Assembly (NCBI GenBank): GCA_038751365.1 | Contig: JBCDGH010000022.1 | Location: 1 to 21,175, forward strand | DNA from: JBCDGH01 sp038751365 | GTDB taxonomy: Bacteria > Patescibacteriota > JACMRA01 | Direction of reading: 5' to 3' | Length of the DNA: 21,175 bases | Shown: in pieces, positions 1 to 6,548 of the stretch | Position numbering within the stretch: position 1 is the first letter of the stretch | Layout: each line of letters begins with the position of its first letter | Program-made: the position numbers and the translations under genes | The notes under the pieces: model-generated | What the model was told of the DNA's origin: nothing | Seen by the model: the letters and a program-made list of their open reading frames with translations, nothing else | The model's database searches: none

Positions 1-26
1 TAGAAAACTTAATTCCTACCTAGGGT

Positions 27-147
27 TTGTCAAACTTAGAGTTATTACTTTACTGATCAGAAGAATGAGTAATTAATTTAGGGACAGGTTCCTACTTTTT
101 TTCGTTAAGATTAACCCTTGACAAGTTAGAGCTTTTACTTGTAGTCT
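27..147 (+). promoter_or_regulatory. Repeated promoter-like element upstream of the first gene
   Basis: A TTGACA box at 118-123 is followed after 18 bases by a weak -10 candidate, TAGTCT (142-147), about 55 bases before the ATG at 203. The same block occurs in imperfect form at 27-50: both copies share a TTG(A/T)CAA core, then TTAGAG, then TTACTT. Between them, at 93-102, lies a short GGGA/TTCC hairpin with a T-tract that could terminate transcription entering from the left. The promoter call rests mainly on the perfect -35 box. The meaning of the duplication is not known. Confidence 0.35.
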
Positions 148-202
148 ACTTTTAAATTTTTCTGGATGCGTTTGCGATCCTGTTTTATAGTAAATTCTTG
201 TA

Positions 203-580
203 ATGAAAATCTATACTTTCACCAAAATCTCTAATAGCTCAAAAAGTAGATATCCCAAGAGACCTTCGCTAAATAAGTTCCCACCTAGTTCTAGAAGTGT
301 TAGAAGAAGCAGGTCTGCCGCTCGTCCTGTACAGTACAAGTTTTTATCACAAATTTTCGCTTTGATGTTGCTTACGGCTGGTGTCTTCCTGGCAGTGCGA
401 GGATTATTTGGGTCTACTACTAGTTCTATAGCTATAGCATCTGAAAGTGAACAAGTTAGACTAATCATTAACTATAATTCAGTTGTGTCACTTGATAAAA
501 ATGATTCTGATAATAGTAGAGTTATCGACACCTCTCAAACCGAAATTAAAGAGCCGGATCTGAGTTCTACTTCCAGGTAA
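203..580 (+). CDS. Small single-pass membrane protein, unknown function
   Basis: I do not recognise this 125-residue protein. It has a strongly basic N-terminal half, rich in Ser, Arg and Lys (residues about 10-45, including the run SVRRSRSAARP). One hydrophobic segment at about 47-70 follows, and then a polar, acidic Ser/Asp-rich tail of about 50 residues. By the positive-inside rule the basic part should be cytoplasmic and the tail outside, giving a type II-like bitopic protein. The basic part could bind nucleic acid or phospholipid, but that is speculation. No Shine-Dalgarno site precedes the ATG. It lies just before the tRNA cluster on the same strand, which has its own promoter. A minus-strand reading frame over the same DNA is judged a shadow. 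Confidence 0.6.
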   Translation: MKIYTFTKISNSSKSRYPKRPSLNKFPPSSRSVRRSRSAARPVQYKFLSQIFALMLLTAGVFLAVRGLFGSTTSSIAIASESEQVRLIINYNSVVSLDKNDSDNSRVIDTSQTEIKEPDLSSTSR

Positions 581-598
581 AGTAGCCTTAGCTATGAC

Positions 599-627
599 TT
601 GACAATATAGTCTTACCAAACTAATTA
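599..627 (+). promoter_or_regulatory. Promoter of the tRNA cluster
   Basis: A consensus TTGACA (599-604) is followed after 17 bases by TAATTA (622-627). Transcription would start near 634, about 17 bases before the first tRNA at 651. The four tRNA genes lie on one strand with gaps of 13-21 bases, so one promoter could serve them all. Confidence 0.6.
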
Positions 628-650
628 TTCAACATATTCGTGGAATTAAT

Positions 651-737
651 GCCCAGGTGGTGGAATTGGTAGACACGCAAGGTTTAGGACCTTGTATCTT
701 TATCGGTGTGAGGGTTCGAGTCCCTCCTTGGGCACCA
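651..737 (+). tRNA. tRNA-Leu (anticodon UAG)
   Basis: This is a complete class II tRNA. The acceptor arm GCCCAGG pairs with CTTGGGC, with one G-U pair, and the CCA end is encoded. The anticodon stem CAAGG/CCTTG encloses the loop TTTAGGA, giving anticodon UAG, which reads CUA and probably other CUN codons. The long variable arm expected of tRNA-Leu is present, and the T arm GAGGG-TTCGAGT-CCCTC is perfect. It is the first of four clustered tRNAs. Confidence 0.97.
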
Positions 738-758
738 TAGTTCAATAATTTTTTGACC

Positions 759-832
759 GCGGGTATAATTTAATGGTAGAATACAACCTTCCCAAGGTTG
801 ATGCGGGAGTCCGATTCTCCCTATCCGCTCCA
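759..832 (+). tRNA. tRNA-Gly (anticodon CCC)
   Basis: This is a 74-base class I tRNA. The acceptor arm GCGGGTA pairs with TATCCGC, with one G-U pair. The anticodon stem CAACC/GGTTG encloses loop TTCCCAA, giving anticodon CCC, which reads GGG. The CCA end is encoded. GGG should be a rare codon in an A+T-rich genome, so a dedicated CCC tRNA implies that other glycine tRNAs lie outside the window. Confidence 0.96.
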
Positions 833-845
833 CAGCAAGTACTTT

Positions 846-931
846 GCGGTCGTGGTGAAATGGTATACACGCTACCTTGAGGTGGTAGTGAGAGAAATCT
901 CGTGGAGGTTCGACTCCTCTCGACCGCACCA
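846..931 (+). tRNA. tRNA-Leu (anticodon GAG)
   Basis: This class II tRNA has a perfect acceptor stem (GCGGTCG with CGACCGC) and an encoded CCA. The anticodon stem CTACC/GGTAG encloses loop TTGAGGT, giving anticodon GAG, which reads CUC and CUU. The variable arm has a GAGA/TCTC stem. Confidence 0.97.
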
Positions 932-945
932 AACAAATTATATAA

Positions 946-1032
946 GCCGAGGTGGTGGAATTGGTAGACACGCTGGACTCAAAATCCAGTAGTAGCAATA
1001 CTGTGAGGGTTCAAGTCCCTCCCCCGGCACCA
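946..1032 (+). tRNA. tRNA-Leu (anticodon CAA) with an acceptor-stem mismatch
   Basis: This class II tRNA has anticodon stem CTGGA/TCCAG around loop CTCAAAA, giving anticodon CAA, which reads UUG. The variable arm folds as AGTA-GCAA-TACT, the T arm is perfect and the CCA end is encoded. The acceptor strands GCCGAGG (946-952) and CCCCGGC (1022-1028) pair at six of seven positions. The fifth pair, A950 opposite C1024, is an A-C mismatch. Minus-strand reading frames across this cluster are typical false tRNA-antisense proteins and are left out. Confidence 0.95.
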
Positions 1033-1132
1033 GCGAAGAAAAATAAAATCTAGATAAACTAGCTAATATAACAGTTGCACTTTCAACTTTCAAAAAGTAG
1101 TGCATATTATACACTATAAACGCGTAATTAGT

Positions 1133-1453
1133 ATGATTCAAACAACAACACCAAATATTGAAGGTAAAAAAATAAATTCCTATTATCGCATAGTTACTGG
1201 GGAAGTAATTTTAGGTGCAAACTTTTTTAAAGATATCCTAGCTAGCCTTACCAATGTTCTTGGCGGTCGTTCCCAAGCATATGAAGATTCACTTAACGAA
1301 GCTAGGCAGGCAGCACTCAAAGAAATGAGCGATAAGGCTCAAGTTATGGGAGCAAATGCTGTTATTGGTATTGATATAGATTACGAAACAATCGGTTCCG
1401 ATACCTCAATGCTGATGGTAACTTGTAGCGGTACTGCAGTGTCCATTGAATAG
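1133..1453 (+). CDS. YbjQ/UPF0145 (DUF74) family protein
   Basis: This 106-residue protein belongs to the YbjQ family (sometimes named heavy-metal-binding domain), whose exact biochemical role is unsettled. The start was set at the internal ATG at 1133 because family members begin with a short Met-Ile-x-Thr-Thr-Thr-Pro-x-Ile-x-Gly segment, and MIQTTTPNIEGKKI matches it. The 11 residues possible upstream do not fit. Other family signatures are GEVILGANFFKDI, the helix with EARQAALKEM, and GANAVIGIDIDYE near the C terminus. These proteins form ring-shaped homo-oligomers. A -10-like TATTAT lies at 1105-1110. The stop codon is 13 bases before the chosen start of the next gene, so the two may be co-transcribed. 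Confidence 0.88.
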   Translation: MIQTTTPNIEGKKINSYYRIVTGEVILGANFFKDILASLTNVLGGRSQAYEDSLNEARQAALKEMSDKAQVMGANAVIGIDIDYETIGSDTSMLMVTCSGTAVSIE

Positions 1454-1466
1454 AGTGAAAACAAAT

Positions 1467-2003
1467 ATGTATATTATTACCGGTAATAATCATAAGTTGG
1501 AGGAGTATAGAAATTTTTTCCCTGACATTAGCTCAAAACAGTTAGATATGCCTGAAATTCAAAGCTTAGATGAGTTGGTTATTCAAGATTTTAAAATAGC
1601 TGAAGCTAAAAAGCATATTTCTCAAGATTTTATTGTAGATGATGTAGCCTTTTATTTGGACTGTCTGGATGGGTTGCCAGGTCCTTTTATCAAGTGGTTC
1701 AATCAAACAATAAAGCCGATAGGTTTGTATCAATTAGCGGAGCAGAAAGGTAACTTTAAAGCCAGTGCACGATGTGTAGTTAGTTATGTTGATAAGAGTG
1801 GTTTGATTACCCATTTTCAATCAAATATTCCAGGTAGAGTAGTTTCGCCGGTAAGCTCGGTTGGTTTTGGATTTGATACTATCTTTATCCCAGAGGGTAT
1901 GTGTAAAACATACTCGGAAATGAGTGTTAGTGAAAAAAATTTATGCAGTCATCGTGGGGTAGCTATGCAAAAGCTAGCAACTGCCTTAAGTCAAAAGCTA
2001 TAG
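1467..2003 (+). CDS. Non-canonical purine NTP pyrophosphatase, RdgB/HAM1 family
   Basis: This enzyme hydrolyses ITP, dITP and XTP to the monophosphates plus pyrophosphate, keeping deaminated purines out of DNA and RNA. Of the 178 residues, TGNNHKLEEY (5-14) is the N-terminal substrate loop and VDDVAFYLDCLDGLPGPFIKWF (from 57) carries the catalytic Asp region. GFGFD (133-137) and SHRG (161-164) are the C-terminal base- and phosphate-recognition motifs. The PGPFIKWF form resembles archaeal and eukaryotic ITPases more than E. coli RdgB. I chose the ATG at 1467; a TTG at 1446 would overlap the previous gene. It converges with the glutathione peroxidase gene with only 6 bases between the stops. 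Confidence 0.92.
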   Translation: MYIITGNNHKLEEYRNFFPDISSKQLDMPEIQSLDELVIQDFKIAEAKKHISQDFIVDDVAFYLDCLDGLPGPFIKWFNQTIKPIGLYQLAEQKGNFKASARCVVSYVDKSGLITHFQSNIPGRVVSPVSSVGFGFDTIFIPEGMCKTYSEMSVSEKNLCSHRGVAMQKLATALSQKL

Positions 2004-2009
2004 CTTAAT

Positions 2010-2495
2010 TCAACTTAATAACTTTTTTATATCTGGTTCTATTTCTTTAGGTTCGGTATTTGGAGAGTATCTTTTGAAAGGCTTACCTGTCATATCAACC
2101 AAAAATTTTGTGAAGTTCCATTTAATTTCTTCTGTTCCTAAAATTCCTGGTAAAGATTTCTTAAGATAGGTGAATATTGGATGAGCCTTATCACCATTTA
2201 CTTCTATCTTTTCAGTCACCAAAAAGCTTACTCCATAATTTACTAGACAATTTTCTTTAATTTCTAAGCTATTCCCAGGTTCTTGGTTGCCAAATTGATT
2301 AGAAGGAAAACCAATAACTACTAATCCTTGCTCAGTATACGTAGTATGCAGCTTCTGAAGACCAGCATATTGAGGAGTAAAGCCACATTTACTAGCGGTA
2401 TTTACAATTAGTAAGGTTTTGTTTTTTAGATCGGCAAAGTTGATTTCTTTTGATTGTAAAGAGTTGATCTTAAAATCATAAATTGATTCGGGCAT
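2010..2495 (-). CDS. Glutathione peroxidase family, Cys-type (thiol peroxidase)
   Basis: This 161-residue thioredoxin-fold enzyme reduces hydrogen peroxide and organic hydroperoxides in the cytoplasm. The catalytic tetrad is visible: Cys37 (in NTASKCGFTPQY), Gln71 (in SNQFGNQEP), and Trp126-Asn127 (in KWNFTKFLV). Cys replaces selenocysteine. Cys83, in the position of the resolving Cys of yeast Gpx3-like enzymes, suggests that thioredoxin rather than glutathione is the reductant. The usual PCNQ is PSNQ here. It lies 90 bases downstream of the heliorhodopsin gene on the same strand. A promoter-like TATAAG (2507-2512) just before the ATG implies that it can also be transcribed on its own with a leader of about 5 nt. 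Confidence 0.95.
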   Translation of the reverse strand: MPESIYDFKINSLQSKEINFADLKNKTLLIVNTASKCGFTPQYAGLQKLHTTYTEQGLVVIGFPSNQFGNQEPGNSLEIKENCLVNYGVSFLVTEKIEVNGDKAHPIFTYLKKSLPGILGTEEIKWNFTKFLVDMTGKPFKRYSPNTEPKEIEPDIKKLLS

Positions 2496-2506
2496 ATGGG
2501 TAAAAG

Positions 2507-2532
2507 CTTATAGTCCTGTCAGCTTTCGTCAA
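2507..2532 (-). promoter_or_regulatory. Possible promoter of the glutathione peroxidase gene
   Basis: On the minus strand TTGACG (2532-2527) is followed by TATAAG (2512-2507). Both boxes are good, but the 14-base spacer is shorter than usual, so the pair may need an activator or only one box may be used. The transcription start would fall near 2500, about 5 bases before the ATG. Confidence 0.35.
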
Positions 2533-2585
2533 GGGTTTATTGCTTTGGGCTAAGGAAATAGAAATGTCAGTTGATCTTAACGATT

Positions 2586-3329
2586 TTAGAGTATTGCTAC
2601 TACAAATATAACAAATATCATTTTACTTATGAAACTCCATAATGAAAATATTCTTTCTACTATTCCGTAGTACTCTTTGAATTTTTTCGTAAATTGAAGT
2701 ACGAATAATGCAGGATAAATACAAAATAAAATATAGGTTAAGTAAGCCAGATTTGATACTGATAGTATACTTGCTGAGTCAAATTGTCTACTTCTGCCTA
2801 ACAATATAAGCCATACACTAGTATAAAGTATTATTGAAGTAACTAAAGGTGCGATCAACTTTTTTTTATTCGGGTAAGACGACTCGACATCGGCTGATAG
2901 TAAGACAGCTGTGAAGTGGCAAGTAAATAGTAGTATTAACGTCGATATATCATAAATACCTAATAATTGAGCTAAAACTAGTACCATTAATGAGCTAGAG
3001 AGAGAAAATTCTTTCCATCTGTACTTGTTTGTATTTTTGTTGATCTCTTTTTCTAACCTACTGTATTGACTGTTTAATGATAAGTAAAGGTTAGTGCCTG
3101 CGCTAATAACAAAAGCAAATAAAATAGTGAGTAAGATAGGTATATTATGAGTATCTACTGTCGGACTTATTATTTGTTGAGCTATTAAAATAACTATCAA
3201 GATACATAGTAAGGTGAAATAAATTCCGATCTTGCGATTCCACATTTGAATCGATTTTATACTGTTTGCTTTTATAATGACTTTGCTGGGAATAAGTAGT
3301 TTTGCAATCAAAAAAAGGTGCTTAGTCAT
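2586..3329 (-). CDS. Heliorhodopsin-like seven-helix retinal protein
   Basis: This 247-residue protein has seven hydrophobic segments at about 34-52, 62-85, 104-124, 127-146, 158-177, 190-214 and 228-247. Compared from memory with heliorhodopsin 48C12, helix 3 has RWKEFSLSSSLMVLVLAQ against RWVEYSLSSSVMIVLIAQ. Helix 7 has SFISK against SLVAK. Thus Glu107 is the expected Schiff-base counterion and Lys236 the retinal-binding lysine. The N-terminal IKSIQ-x-W-N-R also matches IKSLQ-x-F-N-R, which supports the long start. The reference histidines in helices 1 and 2 appear as Phe38 and Asn80. Heliorhodopsins are inverted in the membrane and mostly do not pump; signalling is suspected. No retinal synthesis gene is in the window. 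It lies between rsmE and a peroxidase gene on the same strand. Confidence 0.88.
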   Translation of the reverse strand: MTKHLFLIAKLLIPSKVIIKANSIKSIQMWNRKIGIYFTLLCILIVILIAQQIISPTVDTHNIPILLTILFAFVISAGTNLYLSLNSQYSRLEKEINKNTNKYRWKEFSLSSSLMVLVLAQLLGIYDISTLILLFTCHFTAVLLSADVESSYPNKKKLIAPLVTSIILYTSVWLILLGRSRQFDSASILSVSNLAYLTYILFCIYPALFVLQFTKKFKEYYGIVERIFSLWSFISKMIFVIFVVAIL

Positions 3330-3343
3330 AAATTTTGATCATC

Positions 3344-3372
3344 AGTGTATCAAATAATTTAGAATCTAGCAA
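3344..3372 (-). promoter_or_regulatory. Possible promoter of the heliorhodopsin gene
   Basis: In the 62-base gap after rsmE, minus-strand TTGCTA (3372-3367) and TACACT (3349-3344) are spaced by 17 bases, each matching consensus at four of six positions. Transcription would begin near 3337, about 8 bases before the ATG. It could let heliorhodopsin be expressed separately from rsmE. Confidence 0.35.
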
Positions 3373-3391
3373 ATTAATCTTGGATTTGTTC

Positions 3392-4084
3392 TCAAACTGA
3401 AAACTGCTTAGCAGTGCAGAACCAAGCAAGCCCAGCAATCCATGAAGGTAAAATCACTTCTCCTAAGCTACAAAACTGCAACCCCATGTCTTTAAATTTC
3501 TTTAGCTCTGACTGTGACCACCCTCCTTCTGGACCCACTAAAACTGCACTTCTACCGCCACTTTGTACTTCATTTGCTTTTGTTAATGGAAATTTTGGAT
3601 TTTGTTCTAAAACTACTGGTTTATAGTAATTTATCAATTCAGACAATTTAGAAGTCTTAATAACTTGTAGGCTAGGCTTAAAGATTGTTTGGGATTGCTC
3701 ACAACTACGGATTAGGATTTTTTCTAACCTGTGGTAGTTAATAGTTTGCTTATTTTGAGAAAGCTCAGCTTCAAACAAGATTATTTCAGAAACTTCAGCT
3801 AGAGGTAAGATTTCAACTAGTTTCTCTAAATAAAGCTTATCAATTCTGGCTTGCAATATAATCTTTTTATTTTTTGGTAGTTCATATTGTTTTTCAGAAA
3901 TAACCTCAAACCAAAAACACTTCTGCTTTATCTCTACTTTGGCAATGCGAATATATGTTAGCTTACCCATTAAATTAGTTATTGAAATATACTCGCCAGA
4001 TTTAATTCTACAACTGACTAGGTGAGAAGATTGCTCTGAGCTAATTTTATTGCCATTTAAGTCAGGAATATAAAAATACATCAA
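3392..4084 (-). CDS. rsmE: 16S rRNA (uracil-1498-N3)-methyltransferase RsmE
   Basis: RsmE methylates N3 of U1498 in helix 44 of 16S rRNA within the 30S subunit, using S-adenosylmethionine. The 230-residue protein has an N-terminal PUA-like domain (about 1-70) and a SPOUT knot domain. RSCEQSQ (126-132) matches the family A-x-EQS-x-R stretch, and LVGPEGGWSQSEL (182-194) is the SAM-binding signature. The last knot motif is unusual: where most members have SLG-x-x-ILR-x-ETA, this one has SLGEVILPSWIAG (206-218), losing the Arg and Glu. The upstream orphan gene ends 7 bases before this start, so the two are probably co-transcribed. Identification is firm; activity could be altered. Confidence 0.93.
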   Translation of the reverse strand: MMYFYIPDLNGNKISSEQSSHLVSCRIKSGEYISITNLMGKLTYIRIAKVEIKQKCFWFEVISEKQYELPKNKKIILQARIDKLYLEKLVEILPLAEVSEIILFEAELSQNKQTINYHRLEKILIRSCEQSQTIFKPSLQVIKTSKLSELINYYKPVVLEQNPKFPLTKANEVQSGGRSAVLVGPEGGWSQSELKKFKDMGLQFCSLGEVILPSWIAGLAWFCTAKQFSV

Positions 4085-4091
4085 TTAGTTT

Positions 4092-4961
4092 TTATGTGAA
4101 TGCAGGTTTGATAAAGTTGTCTATTGTATTGTTTAGTTCTTCTTGATGGGGAAGCCTTGACTCAGTGTTTTTTGTAGGTAAAAAAGCTTGATTGATATCG
4201 GGTAGATTTTGTAAATTAGCAGTTATATTCTGTGCCCAGTAACTTGTGCCCCAAGCTTGGTTTAAAACTAATTTTTTGCCATTTAATAAATTAGCTAGGC
4301 TAAGTTTAGAATAGAGATTTTTAGCTAAACCTTCCAAATTTGTTTGACTACCTAAGTTGATGATATGCTTATCATTTTTTAAAATTTCAGAAAAATATAC
4401 AGGAAACTCGTAATCTAATGTTTTTTTAATCTGCTCTTTTGTACCGATAATCGTTGAAAAACTATTCAAATTTATACATTCTGGATTATTGATTGTGTAA
4501 ATATTTTTGAGTTCTTTAATTTTATTATTGTTGGTTTTGAATTGAATATCTACTGGAAAGACTTTTACCAGCTCTCCAAAGTTAAAACTTCCAGGGTCTT
4601 CAACTAAGATCTTATTATTGTTTAGACAATTAAGAATAACTAACCTGTCTTGTACATAGTGATTTTGGATATTTTCAGAATTGAGTGGCTCGAAAGCGAT
4701 AGTTAATTTATCTTGTAATTTGAATAGTGCCGGTGCTGGGTGAATCAAGGTAAACAGTATCTTCAAGTACTCAGGATAAGGGTGCAATTTACATTTGTCT
4801 AAAAAATTTTTAAAATCATTGCAAAATATTATAGTGTTATTGCTTACCACACTTATAGTTTTATGAGTATTTAAATTAAAATTAGGAAAGGTAGTTGAGC
4901 TAGTTATGAAATTTTTTTCGAATATTTTTTCGTTGCCAGGATTCTCAGAATTACACTTCAT
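4092..4961 (-). CDS. Conserved-looking soluble protein, unknown function
   Basis: I do not recognise this 289-residue protein. It has no signal peptide or membrane segment, is rich in Asn and Lys, and contains several Cys. A motif-like stretch, ILVEDPGSFNFGELVKVFPV (from about 117), reads as a beta-strand and turn region. The C-terminal part (about 209-255, LAKNLYSKL followed by NQAWGTSYWAQNI) loosely recalls the small C-terminal domain of Sua5-type proteins. The YrdC catalytic signature is absent, so I do not propose that function. It heads the minus-strand group and ends 7 bases before rsmE, which suggests translational coupling and perhaps an RNA- or ribosome-related role. It diverges from the RecG-like gene across 158 bases. 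Confidence 0.7.
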   Translation of the reverse strand: MKCNSENPGNEKIFEKNFITSSTTFPNFNLNTHKTISVVSNNTIIFCNDFKNFLDKCKLHPYPEYLKILFTLIHPAPALFKLQDKLTIAFEPLNSENIQNHYVQDRLVILNCLNNNKILVEDPGSFNFGELVKVFPVDIQFKTNNNKIKELKNIYTINNPECINLNSFSTIIGTKEQIKKTLDYEFPVYFSEILKNDKHIINLGSQTNLEGLAKNLYSKLSLANLLNGKKLVLNQAWGTSYWAQNITANLQNLPDINQAFLPTKNTESRLPHQEELNNTIDNFIKPAFT

Positions 4962-5119
4962 ACAAACTTACTCTCGTTGATGTCAATGCTACTATTGGTA
5001 GCACATCAATCGGCTTTTGACAAGCTAAAATAAAAGTATGAGTATTGCTCTAGACATGATTAAGTCGAGATTTTTCTTGCAACTTAGTTTATATTGAGAG
5101 ATTTATATTTTGCATCTAA

Positions 5120-6382
5120 ATGTACAAAAAAAGTGTAAATAGAATTGTTATAGGAGATGTTGGCAGTGGTAAAACTATTATAGCTTTTTTGACTGCACTA
5201 ACTTATATGAAGTCCTTAGAAAAGTCTGTAGTAGTGCTTTTAGCTCCAACTGAAGTCCTAGCTTTTCAACATTATACGAAGTTAATTAGCTATCTTAATA
5301 TTTGGTCAGATAATTTTTTTGACCAAGTAGACTTTATTTACTTATCCAATCGAAGTATTTATTTGAATAATCTTAAAATTACTAAAAAGTCCTTAACAAA
5401 AGCTGAGCTAAAAAGCCATCGATTTTATATAGGAACACATGCTTTATTATTTGTTTCTGAGATTAATCCCGATTTTGTGCTAGTGGATGAGCAACATAGA
5501 TTTGGAGTTAGTCAAAGACAACATTTAACTACTTCGAAAAATGATTCTGAGAAAGAGTTTTCTCCTCATTTTGTTTCTTTTACTGCTACTCCAATTCCAA
5601 GAACTTTGGCTCTAACTGTGTTTCAGTCATTAAAGCCGCTATTTCTAAAATCGCTTAAATTTAGAGAGAAAATACTCACAAATATTGTTAGTTTTGTATC
5701 TTTTGAAGATAAAGTAGTAGATGCAATAAAAGCTGAACTGGATAAAAAAAGGAAAATTTACGTCATTTGTGCCAGAGTTGAAGATAAAGAGGAGGGGGAG
5801 GAAGATCTATGGTCTGTAAAAAAAGCGGTTGATACCTTAGAAGGTTTTTTCCCTGATAGAATACTAAGCGTTCATGGTAAATTAAAAAATAAGAAAGATA
5901 TTTTAAAAGAGTTTAAAGATTCGACTGATAAACATATTTTGGTAGCTACTACTGTTGTTGAGGTGGGGGTAGATGTAGCTGAGGCAACTCTTGTAGTTAT
6001 TCTCAATGCAGAAAAATTTGGACTATCTGCTTTACATCAGATTCGTGGTAGGGTAGGTCGAAATAGTTATCAAGATAACCAATGTTTGTTGGTTACTACT
6101 GATCAATATCTCAGAAGTAGGCGTCTAAAATATTTATGTCAGTATCAAGACGGTTTTGAAATAGCTGAAAAGGATCTAGAGCTTAGAGGTGGTGGTGATA
6201 TTATTGGTAAAGCTCAAAGTGGCTTTGAAGAGGACATACAGAATCTCATGGGATTGAATCAGGAAATGTATTATAATATTACTGAGTTAGTAAATAGTTT
6301 GGATCTGACAAGTTTGGAAAAAGATATGCCCAGACTCTACAATTATTTAGAAAAAGAAAGCGCTAAAGTCTGGGAGGAATAG
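5120..6382 (+). CDS. recG: RecG-type DNA helicase core lacking the wedge domain
   Basis: RecG remodels stalled replication forks and Holliday junctions. This 420-residue protein contains the whole motor: Walker A GDVGSGKT (12-19), motif Ia LLAPTEVLAFQHY, Ib GTHALL, motif II DEQHRFGV, motif III TATPIPRTLAL, motif V ATTVVEVGVDV and motif VI QIRGRVGR. The C-terminal TRG segment follows (DLELRGGGDIIGKAQSGF). What is missing is the N-terminal 250-300 residues with the OB-fold wedge that binds the fork. The protein begins 11 residues before Walker A, right after an in-frame TAA (5117-5119). About 45 bases upstream in another frame read FILRDLYFASKCTKK, resembling the usual segment before the P-loop, and would join the gene if the A7 run at 5124-5130 had one more A. 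Confidence 0.85.
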   Translation: MYKKSVNRIVIGDVGSGKTIIAFLTALTYMKSLEKSVVVLLAPTEVLAFQHYTKLISYLNIWSDNFFDQVDFIYLSNRSIYLNNLKITKKSLTKAELKSHRFYIGTHALLFVSEINPDFVLVDEQHRFGVSQRQHLTTSKNDSEKEFSPHFVSFTATPIPRTLALTVFQSLKPLFLKSLKFREKILTNIVSFVSFEDKVVDAIKAELDKKRKIYVICARVEDKEEGEEDLWSVKKAVDTLEGFFPDRILSVHGKLKNKKDILKEFKDSTDKHILVATTVVEVGVDVAEATLVVILNAEKFGLSALHQIRGRVGRNSYQDNQCLLVTTDQYLRSRRLKYLCQYQDGFEIAEKDLELRGGGDIIGKAQSGFEEDIQNLMGLNQEMYYNITELVNSLDLTSLEKDMPRLYNYLEKESAKVWEE

Positions 6383-6394
6383 CTAGTAGCAATT

Positions 6395-6535
6395 TTATAT
6401 TTTAATGATATCGAATAAATTACCGTACTTGATTACCATCTTGTAATCAGCTATCATTGCCCAACATTGGTTTCTTTTCGCCAGAAATAGTTCTATACAA
6501 TGTTCAATATTATCAATGTTTTGCTGAGCGATAAA
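6395..6535 (-). pseudogene. Possible C-terminal remnant of a small protein
   Basis: A 47-codon minus-strand open frame ends with TAA at 6395-6397 and follows an in-frame TGA at 6536-6538. It has no ATG until about residue 27. The translation looks protein-like rather than random (AQQNIDNIEHCIELFLAKR, then a Trp- and Tyr-containing amphipathic stretch). Lying downstream of an antitoxin-like frame on the same strand, it may be what is left of a partner toxin, but I recognise no family. Confidence 0.3.
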
Positions 6536-6548
6536 TCACCTTACATGT

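Noticed and set aside
651..1032. Possibility that the window uses an alternative genetic code (UGA as Gly).
   Set aside because: UGA ends several genes at natural lengths, and Trp is encoded by TGG at conserved sites such as the MetRS and peroxidase motifs.
684..1141. Several open frames across the tRNA cluster on both strands, including a 104-codon minus-strand frame.
   Set aside because: They are translations of conserved tRNA sequence, a well-known source of false proteins; the tRNAs explain all conservation.
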